Positions 50,998 to 60,089 of a DNA stretch of 64,000 nt are shown here, piece by piece. The stretch is from positions 159,345-223,344 of the forward strand of contig JAAEQB010000097.1 in assembly GCA_024231975.1 (NCBI GenBank), read 5' to 3'. The DNA is from Allobosea sp. Its GTDB lineage: Bacteria; Pseudomonadota; Alphaproteobacteria; Rhizobiales; Beijerinckiaceae. Within the stretch, counting starts at the first letter, position 1; each line of letters starts with the position of its first letter. A model generated the notes under the pieces. It did not search any database, had not been told where the DNA came from, and saw nothing but the letters and a program-made list of their open reading frames with translations. A program made the translations under genes and the position numbers.

Positions 50998-51346
50998 CGG
51001 TCGTGACCTTCGGTGGGCAGCAGGGAGTGAGCTCGGCCAGGAGCGGCGCGCAGATCTCCGGGCGCCCGCCGCAGCAATCCTTGAGGAGGAACGCAATGGC
51101 CGATCGAAGCGCGTCGAGATCTGCCCGGTAGACAATCGAGCGGCTGAAGCGCTCCGAACGAACAAGCCCCGCCCGGCTGAGAATGCTCAGGTGGGACGAC
51201 ATCGTGTTGTGGGGAACTTCGAGACGACGGGCGACCTCTCCGGCAGGCAGCCCTTCCGGCTCCGCGGTCACCAGCAATCGGAAGACATCGAGGCGGGTGC
51301 TCTGCGCCAGCGCCGCCAGGGCGAGAATGATCTGCTCGTTTTCCAT
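50990..51346 (-). CDS. arsR: ArsR-family arsenic-responsive repressor
   Basis: 118-residue winged-helix repressor: ALAALAQSTRLDVFRLLVTA, VARRLEVPHNTMSSHLSILS (recognition helix) and LVRSERFSRSIVYRADL. The classical ELCVCDL metal site is absent; instead cysteines cluster at the C-terminus (KDCCGGRPEIC; LTPCCPP), which probably bind As(III). ATG 51346 lies inside a 9-bp-arm palindrome, suggesting autoregulation and a leaderless message. First gene of arsR-(arsC2 deletion)-arsC-acr3. Confidence 0.93.
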   Translation of the reverse strand: MENEQIILALAALAQSTRLDVFRLLVTAEPEGLPAGEVARRLEVPHNTMSSHLSILSRAGLVRSERFSRSIVYRADLDALRSAIAFLLKDCCGGRPEICAPLLAELTPCCPPKVTTDA

Positions 51347-51368
51347 ATGTCGAGACTTATCGACATAT
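51345..51368. promoter_or_regulatory. ArsR operator-like palindrome overlapping the arsR start codon
   Basis: ATATGTCGA (51345-51353), spacer gactta and TCGACATAT (51360-51368) are perfect 9-bp arms. The start codon of arsR (51346-51344) overlaps the left arm. No Shine-Dalgarno sequence is visible upstream, so the transcript may start at or just before the ATG. The stretch 51369-51574 holds the promoter side and otherwise no gene that I can support. Confidence 0.6.
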
Positions 51369-51574
51369 AGCCTGTAGCGCAAGGCTTATCCTTTCCGGAC
51401 CGAAGGCCCGCACTCAGCAGGTAGCGCCAAACGTCCGCATTCTGGTGGCAGCCCAACTTCCGCCAGTGGCGCGATCCGACCAGGGGCGCGCTGGAGCAAT
51501 GTTGTTCACTGGAGGGGCACACCGCCACTGAGCGGCGCGCCAGGCCCATCTACCTGCGTGTGGATGGCGAGCAT

Positions 51575-52816
51575 CTAGCGCTGGAGCGCTTTGGCCACCT
51601 TTCCTACCGTTTCGAGAATCAGATCCAGTTCCGCGTCGCTCACCGTCATAGGCAAGGAAAATCCGATGCTGTCGTCTCCTTTGGAGGTGGTCGACAGGCC
51701 GGCCTCCATGCAGGCGCTGACAAGCCTTGCCGAAAAGCCCCGACAGGGATCCGAACTGCACATCGCAGCGTCAAATTCGAGCGCAAGCAGAAGACCGGCG
51801 CCGCGGACGCCCCGGATTGCCGGCGTGCAGCGGGCGAGTTCGCCGACCCGCGATCTGATCCGGTGTTCCAGCAAGGTAGCCCGCTCGACCAGCCGATCGC
51901 GCTCGATGATCTCGATCATCGTCAGCGCGGCGAGCGTGGTCAGCGGATTCTTCTCATGGGTGTAGTGGCCGAGATCGAGCTCCGGCGCGATATCGAGCCG
52001 GGCATCCGCGATCACCGCCGCGATCGGCAGCACCCCACCACCCAACGCCTTGCCGAGCACGACCGCGTCAGGCACGGCACCGACATGTTCGAAGGCGAAG
52101 AAGCGGCCGGTCTTGCCGAGTCCTGATGGAATCTCATCGAAGATCAGAAGGGCACCGTGCTGATCGCAGAGCTTGCGCACTTCAGCCCAGAGGCCGTCCG
52201 GAGGCATGTGGCAATTCGAGCGGATCGGTTCGGCTATGACAGCGGCGATACCGGTTTGCGACCGCGTGAAGGCGTCGCGCATCTCCGCGAGCATGCGCTC
52301 CGCCCCACCAGGCGCCCAATAGGGCGTCACATGCCAGCGCCCCGGCAGGAACGGGCCGAGGCGCGGATCGGGCGCCGCTTTCGAGAGGCCAAAGCTGCCG
52401 AAGCCGTGGCCATGATAGGAGCCCTCAAGCGAGATCGTCTCATGCCGGCCGGTGCCGACGCGCGCCAGCTTGAGCGCGATCTCGATCGCATCCGAGCCGC
52501 CTGTGGCAAAGAGGACCTTGGCAGGCGCTCCGGGCCAGTGCTTCAGCAGCTTCTCGGCCAGTGCGACGGCCGGCTCGTTGGTGTAGCGCCGTGGCGAGAA
52601 CGGCAAGGTGTCGAGCTGGCGCTTGAGCGCAGCGACGATGTCGGGATGGCGATGCCCGACATGATGGGCCGTGTTGCCATGCAGGTCGACGAAGCGCCGC
52701 CCGCCCAAATCTTCCAGCCAGATGCCTTCGACGGCGCGTAGCGCCGAAAGACATGGGCTAGATCCCTCCTGGTGGAAGAAAGCGGCCGCGTCGCGCGCGA
52801 TAAGGTCCAGGGTCAT
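51575..52816 (-). CDS. Class III PLP-dependent enzyme, probably acting on aminophosphonates (PbfA-like)
   Basis: 413-residue aminotransferase-fold enzyme. The PLP Lys is in DAVVLGKALGGGVLPIAA, the cofactor Asp in ALLIFDEIPSGLGKTG, and the phosphate-binding turn in FATGGSDAIEIALK. It is the last gene of the 2-aminoethylphosphonate-type import operon, seven bases after the permease. In such operons the class III enzyme can be (R)-1-hydroxy-2-aminoethylphosphonate ammonia-lyase (PbfA); the LGHYTHEKNPL segment is consistent with that from memory. A simple transaminase is the alternative. Confidence 0.75.
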   Translation of the reverse strand: MTLDLIARDAAAFFHQEGSSPCLSALRAVEGIWLEDLGGRRFVDLHGNTAHHVGHRHPDIVAALKRQLDTLPFSPRRYTNEPAVALAEKLLKHWPGAPAKVLFATGGSDAIEIALKLARVGTGRHETISLEGSYHGHGFGSFGLSKAAPDPRLGPFLPGRWHVTPYWAPGGAERMLAEMRDAFTRSQTGIAAVIAEPIRSNCHMPPDGLWAEVRKLCDQHGALLIFDEIPSGLGKTGRFFAFEHVGAVPDAVVLGKALGGGVLPIAAVIADARLDIAPELDLGHYTHEKNPLTTLAALTMIEIIERDRLVERATLLEHRIRSRVGELARCTPAIRGVRGAGLLLALEFDAAMCSSDPCRGFSARLVSACMEAGLSTTSKGDDSIGFSLPMTVSDAELDLILETVGKVAKALQR

Positions 52817-52823
52817 GCGGGAT

Positions 52824-54941
52824 CTACCGGGGAATCGCAGGGGAAAGACCGGGGTGAACCGGCGCAGAGCGGCGACGCTCCCGCGCCTCCCGGCGCCGCT
52901 CGATCAGCCTCGCCAGGCCGATGGCTGCGAGTGCGAAGGCGAGCAGGACGAGACTCTTGGCGGCGGCATAGCCGTACTCACCGGAGTTGGCGTGGTTGAA
53001 GATCGCAACCGAGGCGAGCTTGTGATTGCCGGACACCAGGAAGATCACCGAGGACAGCGTCGTCAGTGCATCGATGAAGACATAGAGCGTGCCGAGCAGC
53101 AGGGCCGGCAGCAGGATCGGCAGCGTGACGTTGACGAAGCGGGAGACCAACCCGGCGCCGAGGCTTTCGGCCGCCTCGTCGATCGACCGGTCTACGCGCT
53201 GGAGCGCGGCTCGCGCCGCGAGCACGCCCACGAAGATGTTCGAGAACAGGATGTTGACGACCAGGATCGCGGACGTGCCGGTCAGCGACAAGGCGGGAAT
53301 GCCAAAAGGCACGTTGAAGGCGATGATGTAGCCGATGCCGAGGATGATGCCGGGCAGGATCGCCGGCACCAGCACCAGGAAGACGATGAGATTGGCGCCC
53401 GGCGGTCGCAGGCGCTCGACGACATAGGCGATCACCACGGCGAAGAGCCCTCCGATCGGTCCCGCAATGATGCCGATGCGCAGGCTCTCCCAGACCAGCC
53501 CGAGGCCGCGATCCGAGCTGCCATAGCCGGTTCCGGCCAAGCCGATATTGACGCCCTCTCCAGTGAAATAGGCCCATGTCAGGCTGAAGTCCGTCCCCCA
53601 CACCCTGGTGACGGCGCCGAGCGCCATGGTGCCGTAGACCGCGAAGATCAAGGCCGCGACTGCCCAGGCGATCGCCGTCAGCCAGATCTTCCAGGACCGC
53701 GGCATGGGCAGTTCGGAGCGCGCTGCGGCGCCCGGGCTCGCATAGCCTTTGCGTCGCCCCCCGAGCTCGAGACCGAGATAGAGCAGCAGCGAGGGAATGA
53801 TCAGCCACATGCACAGCGCCGCTGCCAGTGGCGTGTTCCGATAGGCAGTGATCTCGTCATAGACAATGCCGGCGAGCACCGGCGTGTCGCGGCCGAGGAT
53901 CATCGGATTGCCGAAATCCGTCAGGCTCATGATGAAGACGAGCACGATCGCGCGCTTGATCGCTGGCTGGGCCAGCGGCAACGTGACCTGCCGGAAAATG
54001 GTGAGATGGCTCGCGCCGAGGCCGGCGGCGGCTTCATCGATCCGGCCGTCCTGTCGGCGCAGGACATTGTCGAAGATGATCAGCGTCGCGGGCAGGAACG
54101 ACAGGGCCTGCGCCAGCACGATACCGAGCAGGCCATAGAGATTGGTCTCGTCGGCGTCGATCAATCCGAGGCCGCGGTCGAGCAGCGTATGGGTCACCAG
54201 GCCACGCCGGCCGAAGAGCATCACCGTGGCAGTCGCGATCAGCACCGGGGGAGCGACAAGCGGCATCAGGAAGACGCCGCGCATCAGAGACGGCGAGGCT
54301 ATGCCGCCGCAATTGATGCCATAGGCAAGGGCAAAGGCGAGCGAGGTCGTGAAGACGACCGACAGGCCGGCCAGCATCAGGCTGTTGAGCGCGGCATTGC
54401 GCAGATAGCTGTCCTGGAAGACCTTGAAGTAGTGGTCGAGCCCCCAGCGCTCCTCGCTGCCATTGCGCAACGTGTCGAAAGCCTGCTGGCCGATCAGGCT
54501 CTTGACGCGGAAGGCGAGCGCGGTGCGCTTGTGCTGCATCACATGGGCGATTGCCCAGTTATCGGCGACCTGCGTGCGCATCTGATCCGGCAAAGTGGCG
54601 AGCGCGCTCACCATCGCCCGGGCCTGATCGGAATAGGGTGCCTTGCGGTTCCATCCCGGCTCGAGACCGGCGAGGCGGAGGGCCGTGACGGTAGCCTCGA
54701 CGCGCTCGGCTTCTGTCGCCGAGGCGCTCCACCGCTCCAGCAGCGCGGCGCTTTCCTGTGCCGGCAGCCGGCCGAGCGCCTCGGCGGTGACCGCCTTGAG
54801 GCGCGCCGGTGGCATCGGCCCGGAGATGACGAAGCTCTCGACCAGCACCGCGCCGATCGGCACGCCAATGAAGATCACCAGCAACAGGGTGACGACGCCG
54901 CTGACCAGCGCCTGCGGGAGCAGGCGTAGCAGGCGGGTCAT
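52824..54941 (-). CDS. Fused ABC permease, 2-aminoethylphosphonate/iron type, with large periplasmic insert
   Basis: 705-residue protein joining two permease units, as in PhnU-PhnV-type fusions. The first unit has helix 1 (LVSGVVTLLLVIFIGVPIGA) followed by an unusually long, helical, soluble segment of about 150 residues (roughly 45-190; TAEALGRLPAQESAALLERW). Membrane helices then resume with an EAA loop (DEAAAGLGASHLTIFRQVTL). The second unit has its own EAA loop (DEAAESLGAGLVSRFVNVTL). It overlaps the ATPase gene by four bases. Substrate assignment comes from operon context. Confidence 0.87.
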   Translation of the reverse strand: MTRLLRLLPQALVSGVVTLLLVIFIGVPIGAVLVESFVISGPMPPARLKAVTAEALGRLPAQESAALLERWSASATEAERVEATVTALRLAGLEPGWNRKAPYSDQARAMVSALATLPDQMRTQVADNWAIAHVMQHKRTALAFRVKSLIGQQAFDTLRNGSEERWGLDHYFKVFQDSYLRNAALNSLMLAGLSVVFTTSLAFALAYGINCGGIASPSLMRGVFLMPLVAPPVLIATATVMLFGRRGLVTHTLLDRGLGLIDADETNLYGLLGIVLAQALSFLPATLIIFDNVLRRQDGRIDEAAAGLGASHLTIFRQVTLPLAQPAIKRAIVLVFIMSLTDFGNPMILGRDTPVLAGIVYDEITAYRNTPLAAALCMWLIIPSLLLYLGLELGGRRKGYASPGAAARSELPMPRSWKIWLTAIAWAVAALIFAVYGTMALGAVTRVWGTDFSLTWAYFTGEGVNIGLAGTGYGSSDRGLGLVWESLRIGIIAGPIGGLFAVVIAYVVERLRPPGANLIVFLVLVPAILPGIILGIGYIIAFNVPFGIPALSLTGTSAILVVNILFSNIFVGVLAARAALQRVDRSIDEAAESLGAGLVSRFVNVTLPILLPALLLGTLYVFIDALTTLSSVIFLVSGNHKLASVAIFNHANSGEYGYAAAKSLVLLAFALAAIGLARLIERRREARERRRSAPVHPGLSPAIPR

Positions 54942-56053
54942 GACCGCTCCGGCAGCAGCGCCGCGCGGCTGGCGTCAGGCCGCAGCATAACCGGCGCGCC
55001 ACGCCGGCCCAGCAGCTCGCCTCGATGCGACGGGCAGTCGGCGATCACGGTGCGTCCGGAGTCGAGCGTCACCGTGAGCCGGACGACCGCACCGAGGAAG
55101 GCGGAGCTGGCGATCCGCCCAGCCAATCCCGGACCATCCGAGGCGACGGCGATATGCTCCGGCCGATAGATCGCGGCGACGGGCTCACCTGGTCTGGCGT
55201 CCGGGGGAAGGAGCATCGGCCAGACGTCGCCATAGGCGTCGATGCCGCCTTCGACGGTGTGACCCTCGACCAGATTCGACGTGCCGATGAAGTTGGCGAC
55301 GAAGCGCGAGGCCGGTCGGTGATAGATTTCAGCCGGGCTGCCGACCTGCTCGATCCGGCCATTGCGCATCACCGCGACCCGGTCTGACAGGGCCAGCGCC
55401 TCTTCCTGGTCATGCGTCACGTAGAGCGTCGTGATCCCGAGCCGGTCGACGATGGCGCGCAATTCATTGCGCAGCTTGACGCGAATGCGCGCATCCAGCG
55501 CCGACATCGGCTCGTCGAGCAACAGCACGTCCGGGTCCGAGGCGAGCGCACGTGCCAGGGCAACGCGTTGCTGCTGACCGCCGGAGAGCTCATGGGGATA
55601 ACGCGCGAGCAGGCGCTCCATCTCGACCAGCCGCGCGAGGTCGGCGACGCGGCTGGCCCGCTCGGAGCCGGAACGTCCGGCGATCGTAAGCGCAAAGCCG
55701 ATATTGTCGGCGACCGTCTTGGTCGGGAACAGCGCGTAGGACTGGAAGACGAAGCCCATCCGGCGGCGTGCTGGCGGCATCTCGGTGACGTCCTCTCCGG
55801 AGCGGACGATCTGTCCGCCATCGGGCCGCACGAAGCCCGCGACGATCCGCAGCAGCGTGGTCTTGCCGCAGCCGGAATCGCCGAGAAGCGTGATGAACTC
55901 GCCCTTTGCGAGATCAAGCGTGACGCGATCGACCGCGCGCGCCGGGCCGCCATAGGATTTCACGACATCGCGCACGGCCAGATGCGGCCGGCCTCCGGAG
56001 AGGCCGGGCCGCTCGACCGCGGGCGGGGCCGTGAGTTCGATCACACCGGTCAC
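54938..56053 (-). CDS. ABC importer ATPase, 2-aminoethylphosphonate/spermidine/iron type
   Basis: 371-residue ATPase of the CUT1/PotA group. Walker A GDSGCGKTT, Q-loop FVFQSYALFPTKTV, signature LSGGQQQRVALARA, Walker B VLLLDEPMSALD, H-loop YVTHDQEEALAL. A C-terminal TOBE-type regulatory domain follows (about residues 255-371; PVAAIYRPEHIAVA). ATGA overlaps with both neighbours show strict coupling in the operon. Confidence 0.92.
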   Translation of the reverse strand: MTGVIELTAPPAVERPGLSGGRPHLAVRDVVKSYGGPARAVDRVTLDLAKGEFITLLGDSGCGKTTLLRIVAGFVRPDGGQIVRSGEDVTEMPPARRRMGFVFQSYALFPTKTVADNIGFALTIAGRSGSERASRVADLARLVEMERLLARYPHELSGGQQQRVALARALASDPDVLLLDEPMSALDARIRVKLRNELRAIVDRLGITTLYVTHDQEEALALSDRVAVMRNGRIEQVGSPAEIYHRPASRFVANFIGTSNLVEGHTVEGGIDAYGDVWPMLLPPDARPGEPVAAIYRPEHIAVASDGPGLAGRIASSAFLGAVVRLTVTLDSGRTVIADCPSHRGELLGRRGAPVMLRPDASRAALLPERS

Positions 56054-57015
56054 TGCTTGAGGATGCGGCTGGCGAATTCGCGGCGGAACTCGGTCATGTC
56101 GACCGGGCGGCGGACCTGCCAGAGCGTGATCTGCTTGAGGTCGACCAGGCCGTATCCAGGTACCGCGGTGGCGCCGACGACCTTGCCGAGCACTGCAGCG
56201 GCGTCATCGCTCGCCATGAAGTCGAGGAAGATCTTCGCCTCGACCGGATTGGGGCCGCCGGCGACCAGGCCGCCGCCTTCGGTGACATTGGGCGTGATCC
56301 GCCCATAGACGATCTCGACCGGCTTGCCCGACGCCTTGATCTCGAAGCAGGTGGTGTCGAAGGTCAGGCCGATCGCGACCTCGCCCGCGCCAGCCAGCTG
56401 AGCACCGCCCGAACCGCCATCCGAATATTGATAGACGTTCTCGTTCAGGTTCTCGACGAAAGGCCAGCCGAAGGCATCGACGAAGGTCGTCAGGATCGCG
56501 CCGCCGGTTCCGGACTTCAGCGGCGAGGGCAGCGAAATCTCCTTGCGATAGACCGGCTTGATCAGGTCTTCCCAGGTCGCCGGCATCGGCAGGCCCTTCT
56601 GGGCCAGTCGCTCCTTGTTGACGACCATGCACATCGTCGTGGCGAAGTACTTGCTGTAGAAGCCGTCCTCGTCACGGAAGGCCGGCAGGATCTTCGATCC
56701 CTTCGGCTCATAAGGCTCGAACACACCCGCCTGCTTGAGCTGCTCGAGCGCGACATTGTTGACGAGATAGACGATATCCGCCTGGGGCTTGCCCTTCTCG
56801 GCGATGGCCCGCTCGGCGATCGGGCCGGTCGAGCCCGAGACGAACTTCACCTCGATGCCCGGATGCTTCTTCTTGAAGGCGCCGACGAGAGCGCTGTTGA
56901 CGCTGTCGGAGGCGTTGTAGAGCACGACCTCCTTGGCGAAGGAGGCGCCGCTCGCGAGCGCGAATGCCGCCGCGGCGGCAAGGCGCGTGATCATTGTGCT
57001 GGACATGCTGAGCAT
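56050..57015 (-). CDS. Periplasmic binding protein, 2-aminoethylphosphonate/Fe3+ type
   Basis: 321-residue binding protein of the SBP_bac_1/6 group. A signal peptide begins at ATG 57015 (ggagag site) and ends near SGASFA-KEVVLYNASDSVNS. Family segments are FVSGSTGPIAERAIAEKGKP, YATTMCMVVNKERLAQKG-type region and IFLDFMASDDAAAVLGKVVG. The iron-binding Tyr pair of FbpA is not obvious, which favours a phosphonate ligand. First gene of the operon, divergent from a LysR gene. Confidence 0.88.
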   Translation of the reverse strand: MLSMSSTMITRLAAAAAFALASGASFAKEVVLYNASDSVNSALVGAFKKKHPGIEVKFVSGSTGPIAERAIAEKGKPQADIVYLVNNVALEQLKQAGVFEPYEPKGSKILPAFRDEDGFYSKYFATTMCMVVNKERLAQKGLPMPATWEDLIKPVYRKEISLPSPLKSGTGGAILTTFVDAFGWPFVENLNENVYQYSDGGSGGAQLAGAGEVAIGLTFDTTCFEIKASGKPVEIVYGRITPNVTEGGGLVAGGPNPVEAKIFLDFMASDDAAAVLGKVVGATAVPGYGLVDLKQITLWQVRRPVDMTEFRREFASRILKQ

Positions 57016-57051
57016 GGAAACTCTCCGCGCCTTCCGGCCATGTGTCGTGAT

Positions 57052-57097
57052 ATAAGTGTCGCTAAAGTATGTGACATTGAAATGAAGCTACACTTAT
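57052..57097. promoter_or_regulatory. Spaced inverted half-sites between the phosphonate operon and lysR
   Basis: ATAAGTGT (57052-57059) and ACACTTAT (57090-57097) are perfect 8-bp arms 38 bp apart start to start, in the 94-bp divergent promoter region. Two half-sites separated by about 3.5-4 helical turns fit binding of a LysR-type tetramer. A shorter gtcgctaaagtatgtgac segment lies between them. Confidence 0.4.
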
Positions 57098-57109
57098 CCA
57101 GGCTACCCG

Positions 57110-58000
57110 ATGAATCTCGCCCAGCTCCGCGCCTTCCACGCCGTCGCGAACCATTCGACCTTTTCGGCCGCCGCACAGGCGCTCGGGGTGAGCCAATCGG
57201 CCATTACCCAGCATGTGAAATCCCTGGAGGATGCCGTCGGCACCCGCCTTTTCCTGCGCAGCGCAGGCGGTGTGGAATTGACGGCCGACGCGCTCGACCT
57301 GCTCCCGAAGGTGCGCCAGGCCATTCTCATGCTCGACGACATCTCGACGCGGATGAACGAGGGGCGTGTCCTCGCTGCCGGTCATCTCGCGATCGGGCTA
57401 TGCGCGCCTTATGTGGCGATGCCGATCCTGAAACGGTTCACCACGGAGCATCCGGGTGTCCAGCTCGACGTGCGCCTGGAGAACTCGAGCAGGCTTCTGG
57501 AGCTCGTGGCGCAGCACCGTGTCGATATCGCCATCGCGACGCTCCGGGCGCCACATCCCGATTTCGCCTGCGATTTCGTGGTCGGACAACGCGTAGAGAT
57601 TCTTGTCGGCGCCGGCCACCCCTGGTGGGACCGCCCGCAGATCGAAGCCCGCGAGCTGGTGGGCCAGCGCCTCGTCACGCGCGAGGCAGGCTCGATGACA
57701 CGACATTTGTTCGAGACGGCGCTGGCCGAACGTCAGCTCGAGCTCCAGCCGCATTTGACCCTGGGCAGTCGGGAAGCCGTCAAGGAGGCCGTTGCGGCCG
57801 GCATCGGCATCGGCATCGTGCTCGACCAGGAGCGGGGTTTCGACCCTCGGCTCCGGGCAATCTCCGTCCCGGACATGGATATCGTGGCCGGAGAGTATCT
57901 CGTGACGCGCCGCGAAACGCGGAACCTCGGTAGCGTCGCCGCCTTCCTGGCCATTGCACATGACGTCGCTCGGGACAGAGCCGTAGAGCCCGATGCCTAG
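57110..58000 (+). CDS. LysR-family regulator
   Basis: 296-residue regulator. N-terminal helix-turn-helix MNLAQLRAFHAVANHSTFSA and AAQALGVSQSAITQHVKSLE; ligand domain with VREAGSMTRHLFE-like region (LVTREAGSMTRHLFETAL) and EAVKEAVAAGIGIGIV. Divergent from, and a likely activator of, the phosphonate-type operon at 51575-57015. Confidence 0.92.
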   Translation: MNLAQLRAFHAVANHSTFSAAAQALGVSQSAITQHVKSLEDAVGTRLFLRSAGGVELTADALDLLPKVRQAILMLDDISTRMNEGRVLAAGHLAIGLCAPYVAMPILKRFTTEHPGVQLDVRLENSSRLLELVAQHRVDIAIATLRAPHPDFACDFVVGQRVEILVGAGHPWWDRPQIEARELVGQRLVTREAGSMTRHLFETALAERQLELQPHLTLGSREAVKEAVAAGIGIGIVLDQERGFDPRLRAISVPDMDIVAGEYLVTRRETRNLGSVAAFLAIAHDVARDRAVEPDA

Positions 58001-58734
58001 GGGGTCGGCCGTGACCTCAAAAATGGCGACGCGCAGAAGTCCGCATCCGGGCCATCTGATGGGGGCAGGCCACGCTCGACAACCTGATCCCTGCTGGCCC
58101 TGGTCGCGACCAGCTTCACCTTCGAATCCTCGTTTCCCGGCTCGATCTCCCTCAATCCTCCCGTCGCCGAGATAATATCGCTGGGATATCTCTATCTCAT
58201 TGCGGTGCTGATGTTCGAGATCGCCCTGTCGGTTGCGATCGCCCACCCCAGCTGCGGATTTGCGGTGGCATCTGCGCTGGGCGGTACCGGCGATGATGTT
58301 GATCATCTGCATCGGGGCAGCGGTCCGCGCCCTACCCGGATAGCTTCGCTATGAGGCTTGGGGCCTCGCTCGAACAGCCCCCCGCGATATGCGGGCTTTC
58401 GCAATCGGCGGCGAGCGGCCCCCTGAGGCAGGTTAGGCTTGGGAGAGCAGTTCGCGAATTGAGCGTGGTCGCACTTTGTTCCTAAAGCTGCCCTCTCAAC
58501 GAACGCTGGGCGGCAGCCAATGTCCGCAAACGGTGCTGACTGGCGGTGAATACGGTAGGCTCCATGGCCCGTCGCGCCTCTCAACGACCGCTTGCTGATT
58601 GCAGTGCTTCTGCAATTTGACCCCGTCAGCGCTGTCGACGCACGGGATTATGGAACCTGATCAATTGACACTGCGCCAGTGACTGCTTCGTTCCGTTGCC
58701 GACCGGCAGAGAGGGATGGTCCGCGAGAACCGGA
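58001..58734. other. 734-bp region without a supported gene, holding a possible membrane-protein remnant
   Basis: An open frame without a start (58088-58353, plus) translates as two hydrophobic segments: LLALVATSFTFESSFPGSIS and ISLGYLYLIAVLMFEIALS, preceded by a stop and followed by non-hydrophobic sequence. This could be the decayed tail of a transporter gene. From 58354 to 58734 I see no gene, tRNA or clear hairpin. The region separates the phosphonate block from the acuR-like operon. Confidence 0.4.
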
Positions 58735-59412
58735 TCAGATCGGATGTTCGATCAGGGAGAAGAAGCCTTCGGCGAATTGATCCAGGGGCTCGGGTCGACG
58801 CTCCAGCTTGGCGCGCAGGACGGCGCCCTCCCAGCCGATCCAGAAGAAGACAGCGAGCCGGGCGCAGTCGGCATGCGCCTCGATCTCGCCAGCACTCTTC
58901 GCCGCTTCGAGGCAGCGTGCGGTGCGCGCCTCCCAATCGGCGAAGACGGCGACCAGGCGGTCGCGGAACGGCTCCGGCAACGCACTGATCTCCTGCCCGA
59001 GATTCCCAACCAGGCAACCTCGGCGATAGTCGAAGCGCGCCATACCGGCGCGGGCGTCCTCGACGAAAGCACGCAGCCGGGCCAGGGGCGAGAGGCTCTC
59101 GTCCAGGAACCAGCGGTCGAGCCTTCGCGCGAAATAGGCGGCATAAGCATCGACTAGAGCGAGGCCAAATTCGGCTTTGCTGCCGAAATAGTGGTAAAAT
59201 GAGCCCTTGGGGACAGCGACGGCGGCGAGGACCTCGTCCAGGCCCACAGCGCTGAAGCCCCGCTCGGTCAGCATCGCCACGCCTTCGCGCAGCAGCCGCT
59301 CGCACGCGTCGGCCAGTCGCGCCTCGCTCCGGGGCGGGCGGCCGCGACGGCGGGGTGTCGGCTCGGCGAAGGCGCTGGGCAGGCTCACGCCTGATCTGCT
59401 TCTGTCATGCAT
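58735..59412 (-). CDS. TetR-family regulator, AcuR-like
   Basis: 225-residue repressor. After a short basic tail comes the TetR helix-turn-helix (LTERGFSAVGLDEVLAAVAV, PKGSFYHYFGSKAEFGLAL). The C-terminal domain (FDYRRGCLVGNLGQE; FFWIGWEGAVLRAKLERRPE) resembles AcuR, the acrylate/acryloyl-CoA-responsive repressor. It is the last gene of a three-gene unit with a peroxidase-like protein and an AcuI-like reductase, whose promoter has a matching palindrome. The TetR call is firm; the AcuR call rests on context and resemblance. Confidence 0.88.
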   Translation of the reverse strand: MHDRSRSGVSLPSAFAEPTPRRRGRPPRSEARLADACERLLREGVAMLTERGFSAVGLDEVLAAVAVPKGSFYHYFGSKAEFGLALVDAYAAYFARRLDRWFLDESLSPLARLRAFVEDARAGMARFDYRRGCLVGNLGQEISALPEPFRDRLVAVFADWEARTARCLEAAKSAGEIEAHADCARLAVFFWIGWEGAVLRAKLERRPEPLDQFAEGFFSLIEHPI

Positions 59413-59427
59413 GCCGCTGCGATGCGC

Positions 59428-60006
59428 TCAGCTGCGCCCCATGCTGTAGAACTCGCGGTTCGGGCGCATGCTGGTGACGTTCGCCAGCCGGTTCGACAGG
59501 CCGAAGAAGGCTGCGATAGCGGCGATGTCCCAGGCATCTTCCTCATCGAAGCCGTTCGCCTTCAGCAACGCGATATCGGCATCGCCGACCAGTTGCGCAG
59601 ACTGACTGACCTTCATCGCGAAGTCGAGCATCGCCTTCTGCCGATCGGTGATGTCGGCCTTGCGGTAGTTGGTCGCCACCTGGTCGGCGATCAGCGGGTC
59701 CTTGGCCCGGATCCGCAGGATCGCGCCATGCGCGACGACGCAGTACTGGCACTGGTTCACGTTCGAAGTCGCCACGACGATCATCTCGCGCTCGGCCTTC
59801 GTCAGGTTGCCGGGCTTGTCCATCAGCGCGTCGTGATAGGCGAAGAAGGCACGGAACTCCTCCGGACGATGGGCCAGCACCAGGAACACGTTGGGGATGA
59901 AGCCGGACTTCTCCTGCACAGCCTCGATCCGCTCACGGATGTCGGACGGCATATCGGCGAGGCTGGGGACGGGAAAACGGCTGACGGGACGATCTTGGGC
60001 TGGCAT
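59428..60006 (-). CDS. Peroxidase-related alkylhydroperoxidase-like protein (AhpD fold)
   Basis: 192-residue protein of the carboxymuconolactone decarboxylase/AhpD superfamily, with the redox motif C-x2-C-x6-H-like in NVNQCQYCVVAHGAILRIR. ATG 60006 has aaggag seven bases upstream. The huge open frame that continues upstream belongs to an antisense-like shadow of the next gene. Members of the peroxidase-related subgroup reduce organic peroxides or remove toxic electrophiles, which fits a neighbour of an enoyl-type reductase. Confidence 0.87.
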   Translation of the reverse strand: MPAQDRPVSRFPVPSLADMPSDIRERIEAVQEKSGFIPNVFLVLAHRPEEFRAFFAYHDALMDKPGNLTKAEREMIVVATSNVNQCQYCVVAHGAILRIRAKDPLIADQVATNYRKADITDRQKAMLDFAMKVSQSAQLVGDADIALLKANGFDEEDAWDIAAIAAFFGLSNRLANVTSMRPNREFYSMGRS

Positions 60007-60089
60007 TGGCGTTCTCCTTGAAGCGGCGGCCGGCAATGTCCGGCGATCCGAGGCGGATAGATGGGCAGGCCGATGCGGGCCGAGCCCGC

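Noticed and set aside
51369..51574. Direct repeat of the tRNA-Leu 3' end as the right border of the island
   Set aside because: I searched this gap and the gaps at 58001-58734 and 61166-61752 by eye and found no copy of the tRNA end.
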